From Whitmania pigra (lineage: Eukaryota > Annelida > Clitellata > Hirudinida > Haemopidae), in contig JAJTWR010000254.1 of NCBI GenBank assembly GCA_021613335.1, positions 1,377,501 to 1,441,500 of the forward strand: DNA of 64,000 nucleotides. Direction: 5' to 3'. Position numbers and translations under genes: made by a program. Positions 1-11,800 of the stretch are shown piece after piece (within the stretch, counting starts at the first letter, position 1; every line of letters begins with the position of its first letter). Below the pieces are notes generated by a model that saw nothing but the letters and a program-made list of their open reading frames with translations, did no database searches and was not told the origin of the DNA.

Positions 1-1560
1 AAATATAAACATTATGGCAAGACGTGCATTACACTTTGCGCAAGCATTTTCTAAAATTACTTTATTGGATTCAGAGGAACATGACGAAACTAATTCAGAA
101 GATGACATTGTTTCATGTCATAATGATCCGGATTCTGATTGTGAAGATCACATCTCAGAAAATGATCAGTTTGGTGATAATAGCTAGAACAGCAGCAGTT
201 CAGATGAAAATTCTGACTGAGCCAAAAACTGAACTTAGTAGGCAAACCTCTGAAGGTGGTCTCATCTGATAAGATCGAGCCAGTGGAAGAGGTCAGAGAC
301 GTGCTTGCAATGTAATCCACATTGCCCCTGCTTTGGCTCGTTCTGTAGACATTGTTGATGCATTCCAGCTGTTCATATCTGCCGATATTGTAGACCTGAT
401 CATTGAACATTCCAACACAAAAGCGAATGCGGTTCTCAAAATCTAGAATCAGAACCATCCAGACAATCAACGACGGTGGGTGGATATAACAGTCAAGGAA
501 TTTTATGGATTGGTTGGGCTTCTTTTGTTTATGGGTTTTCTTTGTTCACAAAAGGAATCTATGCATTATATGTGGTCTGTTCAGAAAGGGTTCTGTAGGC
601 CTTTGTTTGCAACAGCAATGAGCACTGACAGATTTGTCAGTACCAAAACATATTTACAATTTGATGATTGGCAACCAGACTTCAGAGAAGGCAAGGCGAT
701 AAGTTGTCCCCAATGAGAGTACTAGTTGATCTCTTTGTTAGTTAAAATGCAAGGAGAATATTAATCCAAATGCTGAATTGACAATAGATGAACATTTCAT
801 TGCTTTTTGTGGTAAGTGCCCAAAACCAGGTAAGTATGACATCAAATTTTGGTGTCTGGCAGACAATAGTAATTCATATGCAGTAAACCTTCAAGTTTAC
901 ACCACATAAGGCCCAGATGGCCATAGAAAACAACATCAAGGTGATAGAGTTGTGAGAGATCTTATTAGTGGGCTTCAGGGTGGATATAGCATTACCACTG
1001 ATAATTTCTTCACTGGTGTAGCACTAGCTAAAGAGCTAAAACAGCAAAACTGTACACTTCTTGGTACAATGAGACAAACAATAAAAGATGTGCCACCATC
1101 TTTGCATGAAATCAGAGGTTGCTTAGTACATTTTGAGGGTCAAAAATTAAAGGAAAAGAGCATGATTTCAAATCTTAGATTATAATAAAACAAAGAATGC
1201 TGTGGATATGCTAGATTAACTTGTGCGTGAATGCAGATGCCTGCAGACGAGTAGACGATGGCCACTAGCTTTATTCTTAGAATTCATTGATATTGCATGT
1301 CACAATGCCTTCTGTGCTTGATGAGATCATGAACCAAATTACAATGTTGGAAAGTCTCAAGGAAGCCAACTCTTTCTCATGCAGCTAGCTGAAGATTTGG
1401 TGAAGCCATTGATATATGCAAGAGCAAGAAACACAGTCAGAATTCAAGAACCAATTCTTGAAGCCGTAAACATGTTCCTTCCTGTTGAGCATCGCGAGGG
1501 CAGTGTGATAAGCTGACTAAATGTGAACACAAAGAAAAAAATGTGAAAAAAGAGGAAAAC
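1..1560 (+). mobile_element. piggyBac-like transposase remnant (5' end outside window)
   Basis: Plus-strand frames read as a decayed piggyBac transposase. An N-terminal acidic stretch begins at the ATG near position 14 and contains many Asp/Glu/Ser. After several stops and frame changes, 480-716 gives a segment with GLVGLLLFMGFL and LQFDDW. Around 775-830 there is a TIDEHF motif that fits the first catalytic Asp. Around 985-1060 there is ITTDNFFTGVALAKEL, which fits the second Asp and is highly typical of the family. Internal stops (for example near 187 and 908) show it is dead. It lies upstream of the first KIF5 exon in the window, so it probably sits in a KIF5 intron. Family assignment is by motif recognition; the terminal repeats and TTAA target site were not found. 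Confidence 0.85.
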
Positions 1561-1860
1561 ATGAATAAAAGATGAAATGCTAAAGTTGTCATTAACTATA
1601 CAGTGGCTGTAAATTATAATAGTAATTATTGATATTACTAGGTTTTATTAATAACAAAAAACGAATGATTTTGTATTAGTGTTGCGAAACATTCATGTCT
1701 GATTTAGTACATATCACACTTCGCAATTTCACAATTTAACTAATTTGATGTGACTAATTTATGTTTAATTTAGTTTAGTAATTTATATAATAAATTTTAT
1801 TGTTTTGATGAGTCTTATGTTTTGATGGGGCTATTATGTCCTGGGATATTTTGATGGGGC

Positions 1861-1939
1861 TATTATGACTGTGTGCCCAGAAATTCATGTCTAATGGACA
1901 ACCTTGGGGGAGGGTTCACAATACAAAAGTAAAACTATA
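1861..1939 (+). repeat. 79-bp direct repeat, left copy (flanks LINE 3' fragment)
   Basis: The sequence from tattatgactgtgtgccc to aaaactata is repeated at 2357-2435 with one visible mismatch (atac versus acac). The two copies bracket the LINE fragment at 1940-2356 exactly. The simplest reading is a long target-site duplication made when the LINE inserted. Just upstream, ttttgatggggctattatg occurs twice (about 1821 and 1850) as a short tandem duplication. Confidence 0.85.
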
Positions 1940-2356
1940 TTAACTCTGTCCTCAATAGCATGGACCGTCTGAAGAAATTGCACTGGCTGCTGATCCATAG
2001 TCGTATCACTTTCAAAATTGCCCTCATGACATATCACACTTTAGCAACATCCACCCCATCTTACCTTCATCATCTACTAGATCGCCGCCAAACATCTGGT
2101 CTTCGTTCATCGTCAGCAACTCAACTTCACCAACCTGTACACAAATCATCCCTCCCAAACAGAGGCTTTTCGTAGCCTCTCCAGCTGTCTGGAACAGACT
2201 TCCTCCTACCATCAGAGCCCAGCCATCCCTGGAACTCTTCAAACGCCACCTGAAGACCCATCTCTTCAGGACTTCATGGGACAGCGAAGACACAAGGCGC
2301 CTCTGACGCTACGCACATGGCGCTCTATAAATCAATTATTATTATTATTATTATTA
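1940..2356 (+). mobile_element. L2/CR1-like LINE, 3' end of reverse-transcriptase ORF plus tail
   Basis: Plus-strand translation gives the typical C-terminal tail of an L2/CR1-type ORF2: LHWLLIHSRITFKIALMTYH, PSYLHHLL, LRSSSATQL, then after one frameshift a segment around WNSLP-like and LELFKRHLKTHLFR-like residues. A short 3' untranslated part (cgctacgcacatggcgctct) and an (att)n tail at 2337-2356 follow. Only about 400 bp of the element is present, as usual for 5'-truncated LINEs. The same 3' end recurs at 9577-9645 and 60655-60720, and as the tail of a SINE at 14403-14465. It lies in a KIF5 intron or just upstream of the first visible exon. Confidence 0.8.
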
Positions 2357-2435
2357 TATTATGACTGTGTGCCCAGAAATTCATGTCTAATGGACAACCT
2401 TGGGGGAGGGTTCACAACACAAAAGTAAAACTATA
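2357..2435 (+). repeat. 79-bp direct repeat, right copy
   Basis: Second copy of the sequence at 1861-1939, starting immediately after the (att)n tail of the LINE fragment. The stretch 2436-2857 that follows holds no feature I can support other than the acceptor side of a KIF5 intron. Confidence 0.85.
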
Positions 2436-2857
2436 AATTTTCCAAAGATGGTTTTCCAACTGGTCCTAATATTCCCACAAAAAATTCAAACAAAAATATT
2501 TGTTATTAATGAAATTTATAATTTTTTCTGATCAGATGTCAAATTTATGTTAATTTAATTTTGCATAATAAATAAGCGAATATAGCAGAGAGGGATATGT
2601 GATATGTGAAATCATACATAAAGGTTCAAATATATGGTAATTAAAATTTTGATTTAAGATACAAACCACACACAAACACACAAAAAAATACAAAAAGCAA
2701 TCAAAATTTATATTGACAATATCATTTTTGTTTATTTTTTACACTTTGTTATCAATGCATTGATGATACAATGCTCTGTATTCTTGTCAGATTTCTTGGC
2801 ACCTAAAATAATGATATTGAATTTTGAGACTAAGATTATGTTATGTTCTTTATAAAG

Positions 2858-5800
2858 AGCCAAGACGATAAAGAATAGCGTAATGATAAATGAAGAGCTG
2901 ACGGCTGAAGAGTGGAAACGCAGATATGAGAAAGAACGTGATAAAAACTCCAAGCTGAAATTCGCTCTTGAAAGATGTCAATCTGAGCTAGCCAGATGGA
3001 GGACCGGTGAGAAAATATTCATTTCAATTAATATTTGTTATGTATTTTATCTAAATAAATTTAGATATGTTTTTGAATTTAAAAGATTTCTAAATGTAAT
3101 TTTTAAACCTTTATTTTTATGTTGACAGTCAAAAATTAAATATATATTTTTTAATTTCATAGGAGAATCTGTTCCAGAAGATGAGAGGCTGGATATTAAA
3201 GATGAAGTGGGCACACCCTCATCATTGCTAGATAGGTATGTCAAAAGCGGTACCAGTGGAATCTTTGCACTGGAGTCTGAAAGGACAAGGTTGGAAGAGG
3301 AAAAGAACAAACTATATCAGCAGCTTGATGATAAAGTTTGTTATGTGTTATATATCATTCTTATAATTTTTGCTATGAAAGCGTGGGAATAAGAGATAAC
3401 TGTGCATTATTCAAAATCCATTTTACCATTGCTTGGCTTTATGCATAGTTTTATAAAACTATTTTAATACCAAACTCTGATGAAAAATTTAGTTTTTAGT
3501 ACTCACCCTGATTAGCATCACAAGTATCATTTCATTTCTGAAGCTGCAAGAATTTTGTTAAATGCATCTTTACCTTAATATATTTTTAAATATAAAATAA
3601 AATTTAAGTACTATGAAAAATCTTTAATAATTTTCAGGATGAGGAATTAAGTGCTCAGGTTGAGCTTGTTGAGAAAATGAGAGAACAAATAGTTGAAGCT
3701 GAGGACCAAATTAGATCTCTAGTCAGAGAGAGGGATGGTTTAATCAGTGAGGTGTCTAGGCTTCAGAGTGAAAAAGAATCATCTAACATGGAGATTAAGG
3801 AGGTGTTTCAGGCACTCAGTGAGCTTGCTCAAAATTACGATCAAAAGTTGTCAGAAAGCATGAAGAGAAAGGAAGAAAATGAGGCTCTTATGGAAGAACT
3901 TGAAAAAAATAAGGTTTAAATATGTTGGATTTAAATATAGTTTTTTTTTAATTATTAAAGTTCTTTTTAAATTTATTACTAGGAGAACATTAAGTTGCTT
4001 GAAATGGACATTGAACAAGCTAAGGAAACAATGTCTAATTTTAAGAAGAGAATTGCAGAGATTAATGCCTTCACTTCCAGAGATATAGTAGAAGTTGCAG
4101 CTCTTCTTGGTACTGATGTCAAAGTAGGTTCTGATCATTCAATTCATGCAAATTCAAAAAGTATTTTATGAACCACTTTCAAACAACTGAACTAAACTTT
4201 TTTAAACTCTTGATTTAAATATGTTAAGTGGGATTATTTTACAATCAGCAATCCAAATTTTGAAATGAGATTACTTTACAATACATGTGCAGGCATGTTG
4301 GCTGTTCGGTTTCGAATATTACAGTGCCTTTATGACTTTTTTTTAGATTCTTGTTACTTAAAAGATGTGCTTAAATAAATAAAGATTTAAAAAAATAATG
4401 TAAAAATAATAATGATAAATTTTAGGTGGAACTCTTCAAAAGCTTTGAAAAGCAGGAAGAAGATGGAAGCATGTTGCGATTGATGTTCACTAAGCTGAAG
4501 TCTGAAGTTAAGATGATAGTTCAAAAATGTTCCCAATTGGATGTTGAGCTCATGGAGGCCAATAAGAAATTTGATTCTTCTGAGAAAGATTTGACCAATA
4601 GTAGATTTGTCATTCAACAGGTTAAAATTTTGAATGAAATTCTTGCTTAAAACCAAATAAAGTCTTTTTTGCTTTGTAGCTTGAAGCAAAAATGAAGTCA
4701 TTGCTTGAATCTCTAAGAGATATGGAAGGGAAAAAGAGACTCTTAGAAGCACAAATCGATGACTTGAATGAAACCTGCTCTCAACTTAAAACTAAAGGTT
4801 TGTTTTCACTTCCCTTTTATATCCCCGTTTGGATGAGTGAACTAACTATATTAATAATACAGTCAAACTACAGTGCGGATGTTTATTAGGTCAATAATAC
4901 AGATTTTCTTAATAGATGGATTTGCTCGTTTGCAGACATATATGCGATCTTATCTACCATATTTTCACCCATATTACACGCGTGTTATGTTCGATTTTAC
5001 TTACCACGCACCCCCCTATGCGTGCTATAATCGTATGCGTGTTATGCTAGATTAAATTTACATGAATTTGATTTCCGACCAACAAAAAATAAAAACATTT
5101 AAATGATAGCACAGACTGTTGGTTGTTTTTGTAAAAGTTTTAGACTATATTTTTAATTTTAAATAGTTTATAATTGATTGGGCTTTAATGCATTGCATAA
5201 AGAACTTTCGATATATGCTTACAGAAGCATGTGACAAAACATTCACGCTAATCATTGCATTGTCCAGCTCTCGAGTTTATGACGTCAACTTGAATTTAAC
5301 ATAAATTAATTGATGGTAACTATAGGAAACTTGTAGGGTGTTGTACTATTTTATGAATTTTCATCATAATTTTTCAACTCTTTGTTACTCATAATTATAA
5401 TTGGAGCTAATGTTTTCAGTTTGTGTGACAATGTTTTTTCAGCACTGGTGGTTCAGACAGCTTTGGTTGGTGCTGTTTAATATTTTAATAGTCAAACATC
5501 ACAAGTATGGACTTATTGTAGCAAATGTCTTCAATCTCTTAATGATCTTGCTATAAAAACTTTGAACACTTCTCAAAAGCATGGAACAAAATAGATACAA
5601 TTTTGGTAATAGTGTCAGTTATCAGTCTTTTGCAGTCTTTATTAGAAAACAATATGGTTGGTGCTGTTTAATATTTTAATAGTCAAACATCACAAGTATG
5701 GACTTATTGTAGCAAATGTCTTCAATCTCTTAATGATCTTGCTATAAAAACTTTGAACACTTCTCAAAAGCATGGAACAAAATAGATACAATTTTGGTAA

Positions 5801-8800
5801 TAGTGTCAGTTATCAGTCTTTTGCAGTCTTTATTGGAAAACAAATTGAAGTTTTAGCCCATTCTCTTGGAATTCATTATGAAGATTCAAATTGGTAATTG
5901 TAATGAATTACCACCACTGTTTTGGCTTTTTCTGGTGATGAGTCACTTGATTTTCTACATTGCTATAAGAGAAAAATCATAAAACCCATTAGATAGCATA
6001 AATTATATGCAGCTTTTGGCCACACTTTTATGCTGTAGTTGATGCACTGTTTGAACCTCAACAATGCCATACCTTCACAGTAAAGCTGTTTCCCAGAGCA
6101 TGGTACAAATGCATAACTTCAGTATTTGCTTCAAGTATTGATCTCAATTTATTTAAAAAAGCCTTGTTTCTTTCAATGCAATTATAAAGGTTATTGTACA
6201 TGAATTGCATTTCATGCTCAGATCAATGATCCATTTATGGTTCTTGAAAGGGAGACTTTAACCTTGAAATCTCATGAAATTTCATGTTATAATTGATGTT
6301 TGGACCTCAACAATGCTATACTTTCCAGTGAAGCTGTGTCTCACAGCATGATGCATCTGATTTACTTCATCATCTACTCCAAGAATTTATCAAAAATATT
6401 CAAAAATGTCTTTTAAGATTAGTACATTTAAAATATGTGATTTTCATATTTAGGGAGTTATGGGACACATAGGCTTGTTAAGCGAACTCTTTGCAGCGTG
6501 GAATTGGTTAACGAGTTCGTTACCGTCCTTTGAAGTATTGCTTCCCTTTTGTCTTACAAATTATTATGCGTAAACAATATGCGTTCCAAAGTAGGAAGTT
6601 GATGCAAATCTTAATATAAAATAGTTTCGAAGAAGAATTGAAGAGAGAACGCAATATCGAAGCAACTCTTGACCAATTTTGGTCAATTGCAGCGAGCTCA
6701 TGAATCGTTAACCAGTTCTTTGAAGTTTTTAAACAATTTATTAACAGACATTCAAAAAATTAATCATAAGACTAATAATTATTCCTCATCATCAGCTAAG
6801 CCTTCAAATCCGTCAAAAGTCGAACAGTCTTCATATTCATTTTCGGCTCTTGCCGGATCGCAAGCTAGTTGAAAGTCCGGGTGGTCACTTTACTCCTTTC
6901 CTGTAGACTTAATGCCTGCATTTCTAAAGCCACTCAGAATCAAATCAGGAGACACTTTGTCCCGTGCTCATGCATCCCACGTGCATACCTCGGAATACAA
7001 GGCCTTCCTGTCTCATCCAGACGGTGTGTGGGTGTATGTGCCATTCTGCATCCATTCCTCCCTCTCAGATCTGTCAATTTCTCAACGATTTGTAGTTGCA
7101 GTTTGGATGATAGACCACCCGGGATGATTGCAATGTGACATCCGCTTAAGTTGAGTATCTCCTTAACTGACTCCTCTTTATGAGCAGTCATTGCATCCAT
7201 GATCAACCGCGAGCTCTTTGAAAAGAATCCTCTCTTTTGAGAACATTTCTGAATCCAGAGCTTCATGCTGAAAATTTTCGCATTGTCTCTAGAAAATCAA
7301 TATTGGTTTTGACTTGGTGCCAGCCGCAGAGCATCCAAGTATGATTGTGAAACATGTCTGTTTGTAACCACTTGTTGTTATTGCCACAGTTCTGGTGCCA
7401 GATGCTTTCACTAGCGGGAATGTCAAAAGCGATCTCTTTCTTTGTTCCAAGACCCACAGCTTTAGATCAGACTCTAACTTTGGCCATTTCACATTTTTGC
7501 CAAGGCATGCACGTTTTCTGAGGTTCAGTTTCTCAAGCAATCATTCCTTCTTTCTCCATTCGCGAACCAACACTTCGTTAACATTGAACTCCCGAGCAGC
7601 TGCTCTGTTACCTTTGTCTTTTGCTCTAGAAATGACTTGAAGCTTGTAGTCAACAGTGTACGAGTTACGTTTATCAGCCACTTTCTTAACAACGTCGATA
7701 TTTCAATCTATTTATTTATTTGATTATAGTCCGTTGCATGACTAAGATGATTTTGACTTATATTTCAATCAAGAGCACTTCTATCTATATATCACTGTAT
7801 TTATTACTTCAAGCATCGGCCGCTCAGCCAACGGAAGATTTTTTTACAACTTTTATATTTGATTGTTTTATATATTACAAACGTGTGTTATAATCGTTTG
7901 CGTGTTTTATAAGTGATTTTTTACATAAATTGGAAAAATTGCGTGTTATATTCGTGCGCGTGTTAAATTCGTCTGCGTGTTTATTTCGTGAAAATACGGT
8001 ATATGCTAGCTTGTTGTCTTGTCTTCTAGCTTCAGAACAACATCTGCTAACTTTTCTGAAAGTTCTGACATCATCAATACTTTTAAAGATGTTCAACTTC
8101 GTGCTCAAAAAAGAGCATTCGCGGGAAGTTTTAATTCATCACCTTACTTTGCGAAAAAATTTCGTTGAAAGCTATTGTGTTTTACGGGAAGTTTTTGGTG
8201 AACATGCTTCATCTCAAAATACTTGTGAATGCTGGTTCAAGTGCTTTAAAAATGGAGAATTCAACGTGAATGACAAAGAGCGTTCAGCTAATCTTTAAAT
8301 CATGAGTCTCCAAAAATAAAGCAAATTCTTCTAATTTATGTTTCTGATGTTGGTAAATGCCCATTGATTCATTTCTGAAAGGGCTGAATGTTGGACTGGA
8401 CCAGAACTGAAGAGAGCTTCACTGTGGAAGGGTCTTGTGAAACCTTGGATCTCTTCTCACATCTTTTCTGGTAAGCAGCTTCAGCCTCTCTGGAAGTTAG
8501 ATCATGATTTATAAACACTTTCCTGATAGAAGGATTGGTGGACAGTCAGAGGACTTTAGACGAGGAAATCAAATCAGATACCACTTCAGATTTTGTGAGA
8601 GTAACACAGAGTATGGTGTTTGTAGGTGTTCCTTTCCAATTCGACGAACATTGACAATGGCAGATTTGATGGTGAGGTTTTGCTCAATAAAACTTTGGAT
8701 GAGCCTATCATCGTTGACTGAGGGCTGAGGTGGCAGACTGGAAATAATGACGGTTTTTGAATATGGCTTTCTACAGTTTCTCCCTCTCGATATCCCACAA

Positions 8801-11800
8801 GGCATTTTTTATTGTTGATAAATCCATGCTGGGAGGGAAGGTTGGAATAGCCTGCTTGAGTTCCTCAAATCTGTTCCTGATGGCTTTCATCATCTCATTG
8901 AGAGTTTCAGATATGGTTTTGGTGACTTGAGAAACCATTATCTGCACCTTAGTTGAAAATGTTTCCATCATTTTGCTCATATTGACATTCATTTAGTTTA
9001 TAGCATTAGTCGTATGATTATTATTTGAATTTTCATTTGCATGCTTCATAATTAAGAATGAGTTCGAGAGAATCTGGTATTAACGACCTCGTCACGAAGA
9101 AATATTTATTGAACAGTGATATCTAAATCTAGAAAACGGATTAAATCAATATTTATTTATGCAAAGTATTTAAAATGAGATTTATTGTGGTTTTTCATCG
9201 GAGAAAGGGAATTATGTTTACACTCTATTATCGCCTCTTTTATCTTTTATTTTAGAAAAAATGTACATGGTGCAACTTGAAGATCTAGAAAAAAAAGAAC
9301 ATGAGGTGGCATCTACAACACAAATGAAGATAGCTTTGGAGAAACAAATGGAGCTGCATCACAAGCAACACCAAATGCAAATTTTGGAGTTGAGAAATGA
9401 CATTTCTGAAAAAGAAGAACTAATAGGGAAACTTACCCAGTAAGTTATATTACTATTATTTTATTATTCTAAAAAATCAGCACGGGCCAAAACCGTTGTC
9501 ACAAATTTTAAGCAAGTGCCTCCTTACCAATGTTCCCCCTAATTTTGTTCATGGTGTGTAGAAAAGTGTAGAGTTTTTAATAATAATGATAATAATTAAT
9601 TTATAAAGCGCCATGTGCGTAACGTATGTCAACCAAGATAACAACAAAATCAGTGTTATTTGAATTTTTTATATTATATATAATTTTGAAGAAATTTGTT
9701 AACAGTATAAGATGATATGTGCCACATAAAGTTTCCATATTAAATAAAGTTAGTTTATGACATTAAATTTTGAAAGCAATTTTTATAATAAATAAATTTA
9801 GTAAATTAAATATTTTTATAATATTCAGAAAGGTTAGCATCTTCCCTTTCAAAATGTGTCATTTATATAATTTCTATGTCTGCAAGACTCAAATTTTGTG
9901 AATAACCAGACCCTCCTTTACTGCTGCTACAGTACCGACGTACTTTCACGATAAATGAAGGTGTTGCCCAGTTTTGCTAACTGGACAAGGTCGGCAATTC
10001 AGTATCAATTAACTTTTTCAACCATTCTGGTTTAAACTTCAAGCTGACCTCTTTTTTCTTAGCAACGTTTAATCCAGTTACTTATTACTCCACCTTGAAG
10101 CTCCTTTGTTATGCCGGTCACTGCTGCCAGGACTGGAGCGACTGTGAAAACTCTCAATGTTCTTCATGTCACATGCTCTCTGTTTTTCACCTGCAAACTT
10201 TGACTACACGAGGCTCTCGTTGGCCTTGTTATATCGATCGCCTCCTCCCCAGTTTGGCTACAGCGGTCTTGAAAGCTCTCAGTGGCCTTTTCACACTGTC
10301 TTCATATATTCAAGCTGGGCCTTATAATTTCTTTGCAGCGGCAACCATCTTTGTGCAACCACCAAAGACCTCGCGCAAGAAGTAAATCTTTCGCTGTTTT
10401 GTGATTGTACATGAGTTTGCTTTGGAGATTGCAGCTTTTGCAGCTTCACAAATTTCTTGAAGGACCTGGTTATGTCACGATGTGTACCGACCATTGGCAA
10501 GGGCATAAGTGCAATTGCTGAGCACATGATGCAGTGTCTCTGTTAAGCCACAGAGCCGGCATTCCGTGTCTTCCACCAAACCCCACTTCTGCAAATTGTC
10601 CCTGGAGGGCAACTGGTCGTACACTGACCTTATCACTTAGACAAGTCAGAGCGGGGACATCTTCCGCGTGTCGTCCCAGGTAAGGGATCGTTGCATCATG
10701 TCTTCCCATGTTGTCCACTTATCCTGCCGTGACTGCTGAACTGCCTTCGTGACTCGGTCCTGTTCCACTTTTCACCTCCTTTCCTGGCTAATCATAGCGG
10801 CTCTGTCTGATAAGCTCGCCTGGGACCATTTTGGTAGATGGTTCCATCTGACTGCATGATGGTCCGTCTGGGTAGGACCTCTCACTTCCTCAAATATCAG
10901 CTCGGCAACTGATTCATCTATCTCATGCTGCGCTCGAAATTTCTTTCCAGATCGTCGAGGATCCTGTTATACGCGTAATTGTTGAGCATCCACTGTGTTC
11001 TTATTTTGGAGAGTTTGTACTCTTCCATGATGGACCTTAGTGGTAGTAGCAGGTTTGTGCTCCCCACTGTAGAGGGCTAACGACGACAGCCTAGCCATTT
11101 TCTGGTGTATCAATTAACTTTCTTCTCTAGCTTCTCGACGACTGACAAACCAATCTCATATATGGTTAACAGCCAGAGCAGTCTTGAAAGGAGCACGAAC
11201 TGGAGCAACAACACTTTGAATCACCCTTGCATCAGTGCCACCTCGAGTGGAAAAGGCACTGGGCATCTACATTCCAAAGGAGAAAGACTCCAATGGTCTG
11301 AGTCAATTCAGACCAATATCGCTGTTGAATGTAGAGGGGACAATTTTTCTCTATCACGGCATTGAGGCTCATGGAGTTCGTGATGTCTAATCAGTACATG
11401 AACATTTCACTCCAAAAGGGAGGCATTCCAGGTGTACCCAGTTGTATCGAGCATACTTCGGTGATCTGGAAAGCTATCCAGAGAGCCAAGAGGAACTGGC
11501 TGAGTTTGTACGTTGTATGGTTGGATCTAGCGAATGCATACGGTCAGTACCATGCCAGCTCCTATGGAAAACATTGGAGGCCCATAATGTGCCTCAGCCC
11601 ATCACATCCTGCAGGAATACTTTAACAGGTTCATGATGCAGTTTTCCACCAAGACGTACACTACAAGGTGGGTGCTTCGAGAGGTTGGATTAGCTATGGG
11701 GTGCACAATTTCTCCTTCCTTATTCGTACTGGCGATGCAGATCCTACTGAAGGCAGCCGAGTCTCGTATTCCAGAGGCGCACATTGGTAAAGGTATGTAC

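Larger units (their letters stand above)
4957..7999 (-). mobile_element. pogo/Tigger-like DNA transposon, copy 1 (dead)
   Basis: The 3043-bp element lies in the large KIF5 intron. Its ends are inverted: the left end begins ccatattttcaccc and the right end finishes cgtgaaaatacgg, and each is flanked by TA (4955-4956 and 8000-8001), the target preferred by Tc1/mariner/pogo elements. The subterminal regions carry repeated (t)aacacgc(a/g) motifs. The transposase remnant is on the minus strand (6890-7640). The same element recurs on the plus strand at 22133-25519 and, truncated, at 52885-54414. A 191-bp internal tandem duplication (5465-5846) is private to this copy. Confidence 0.85.
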
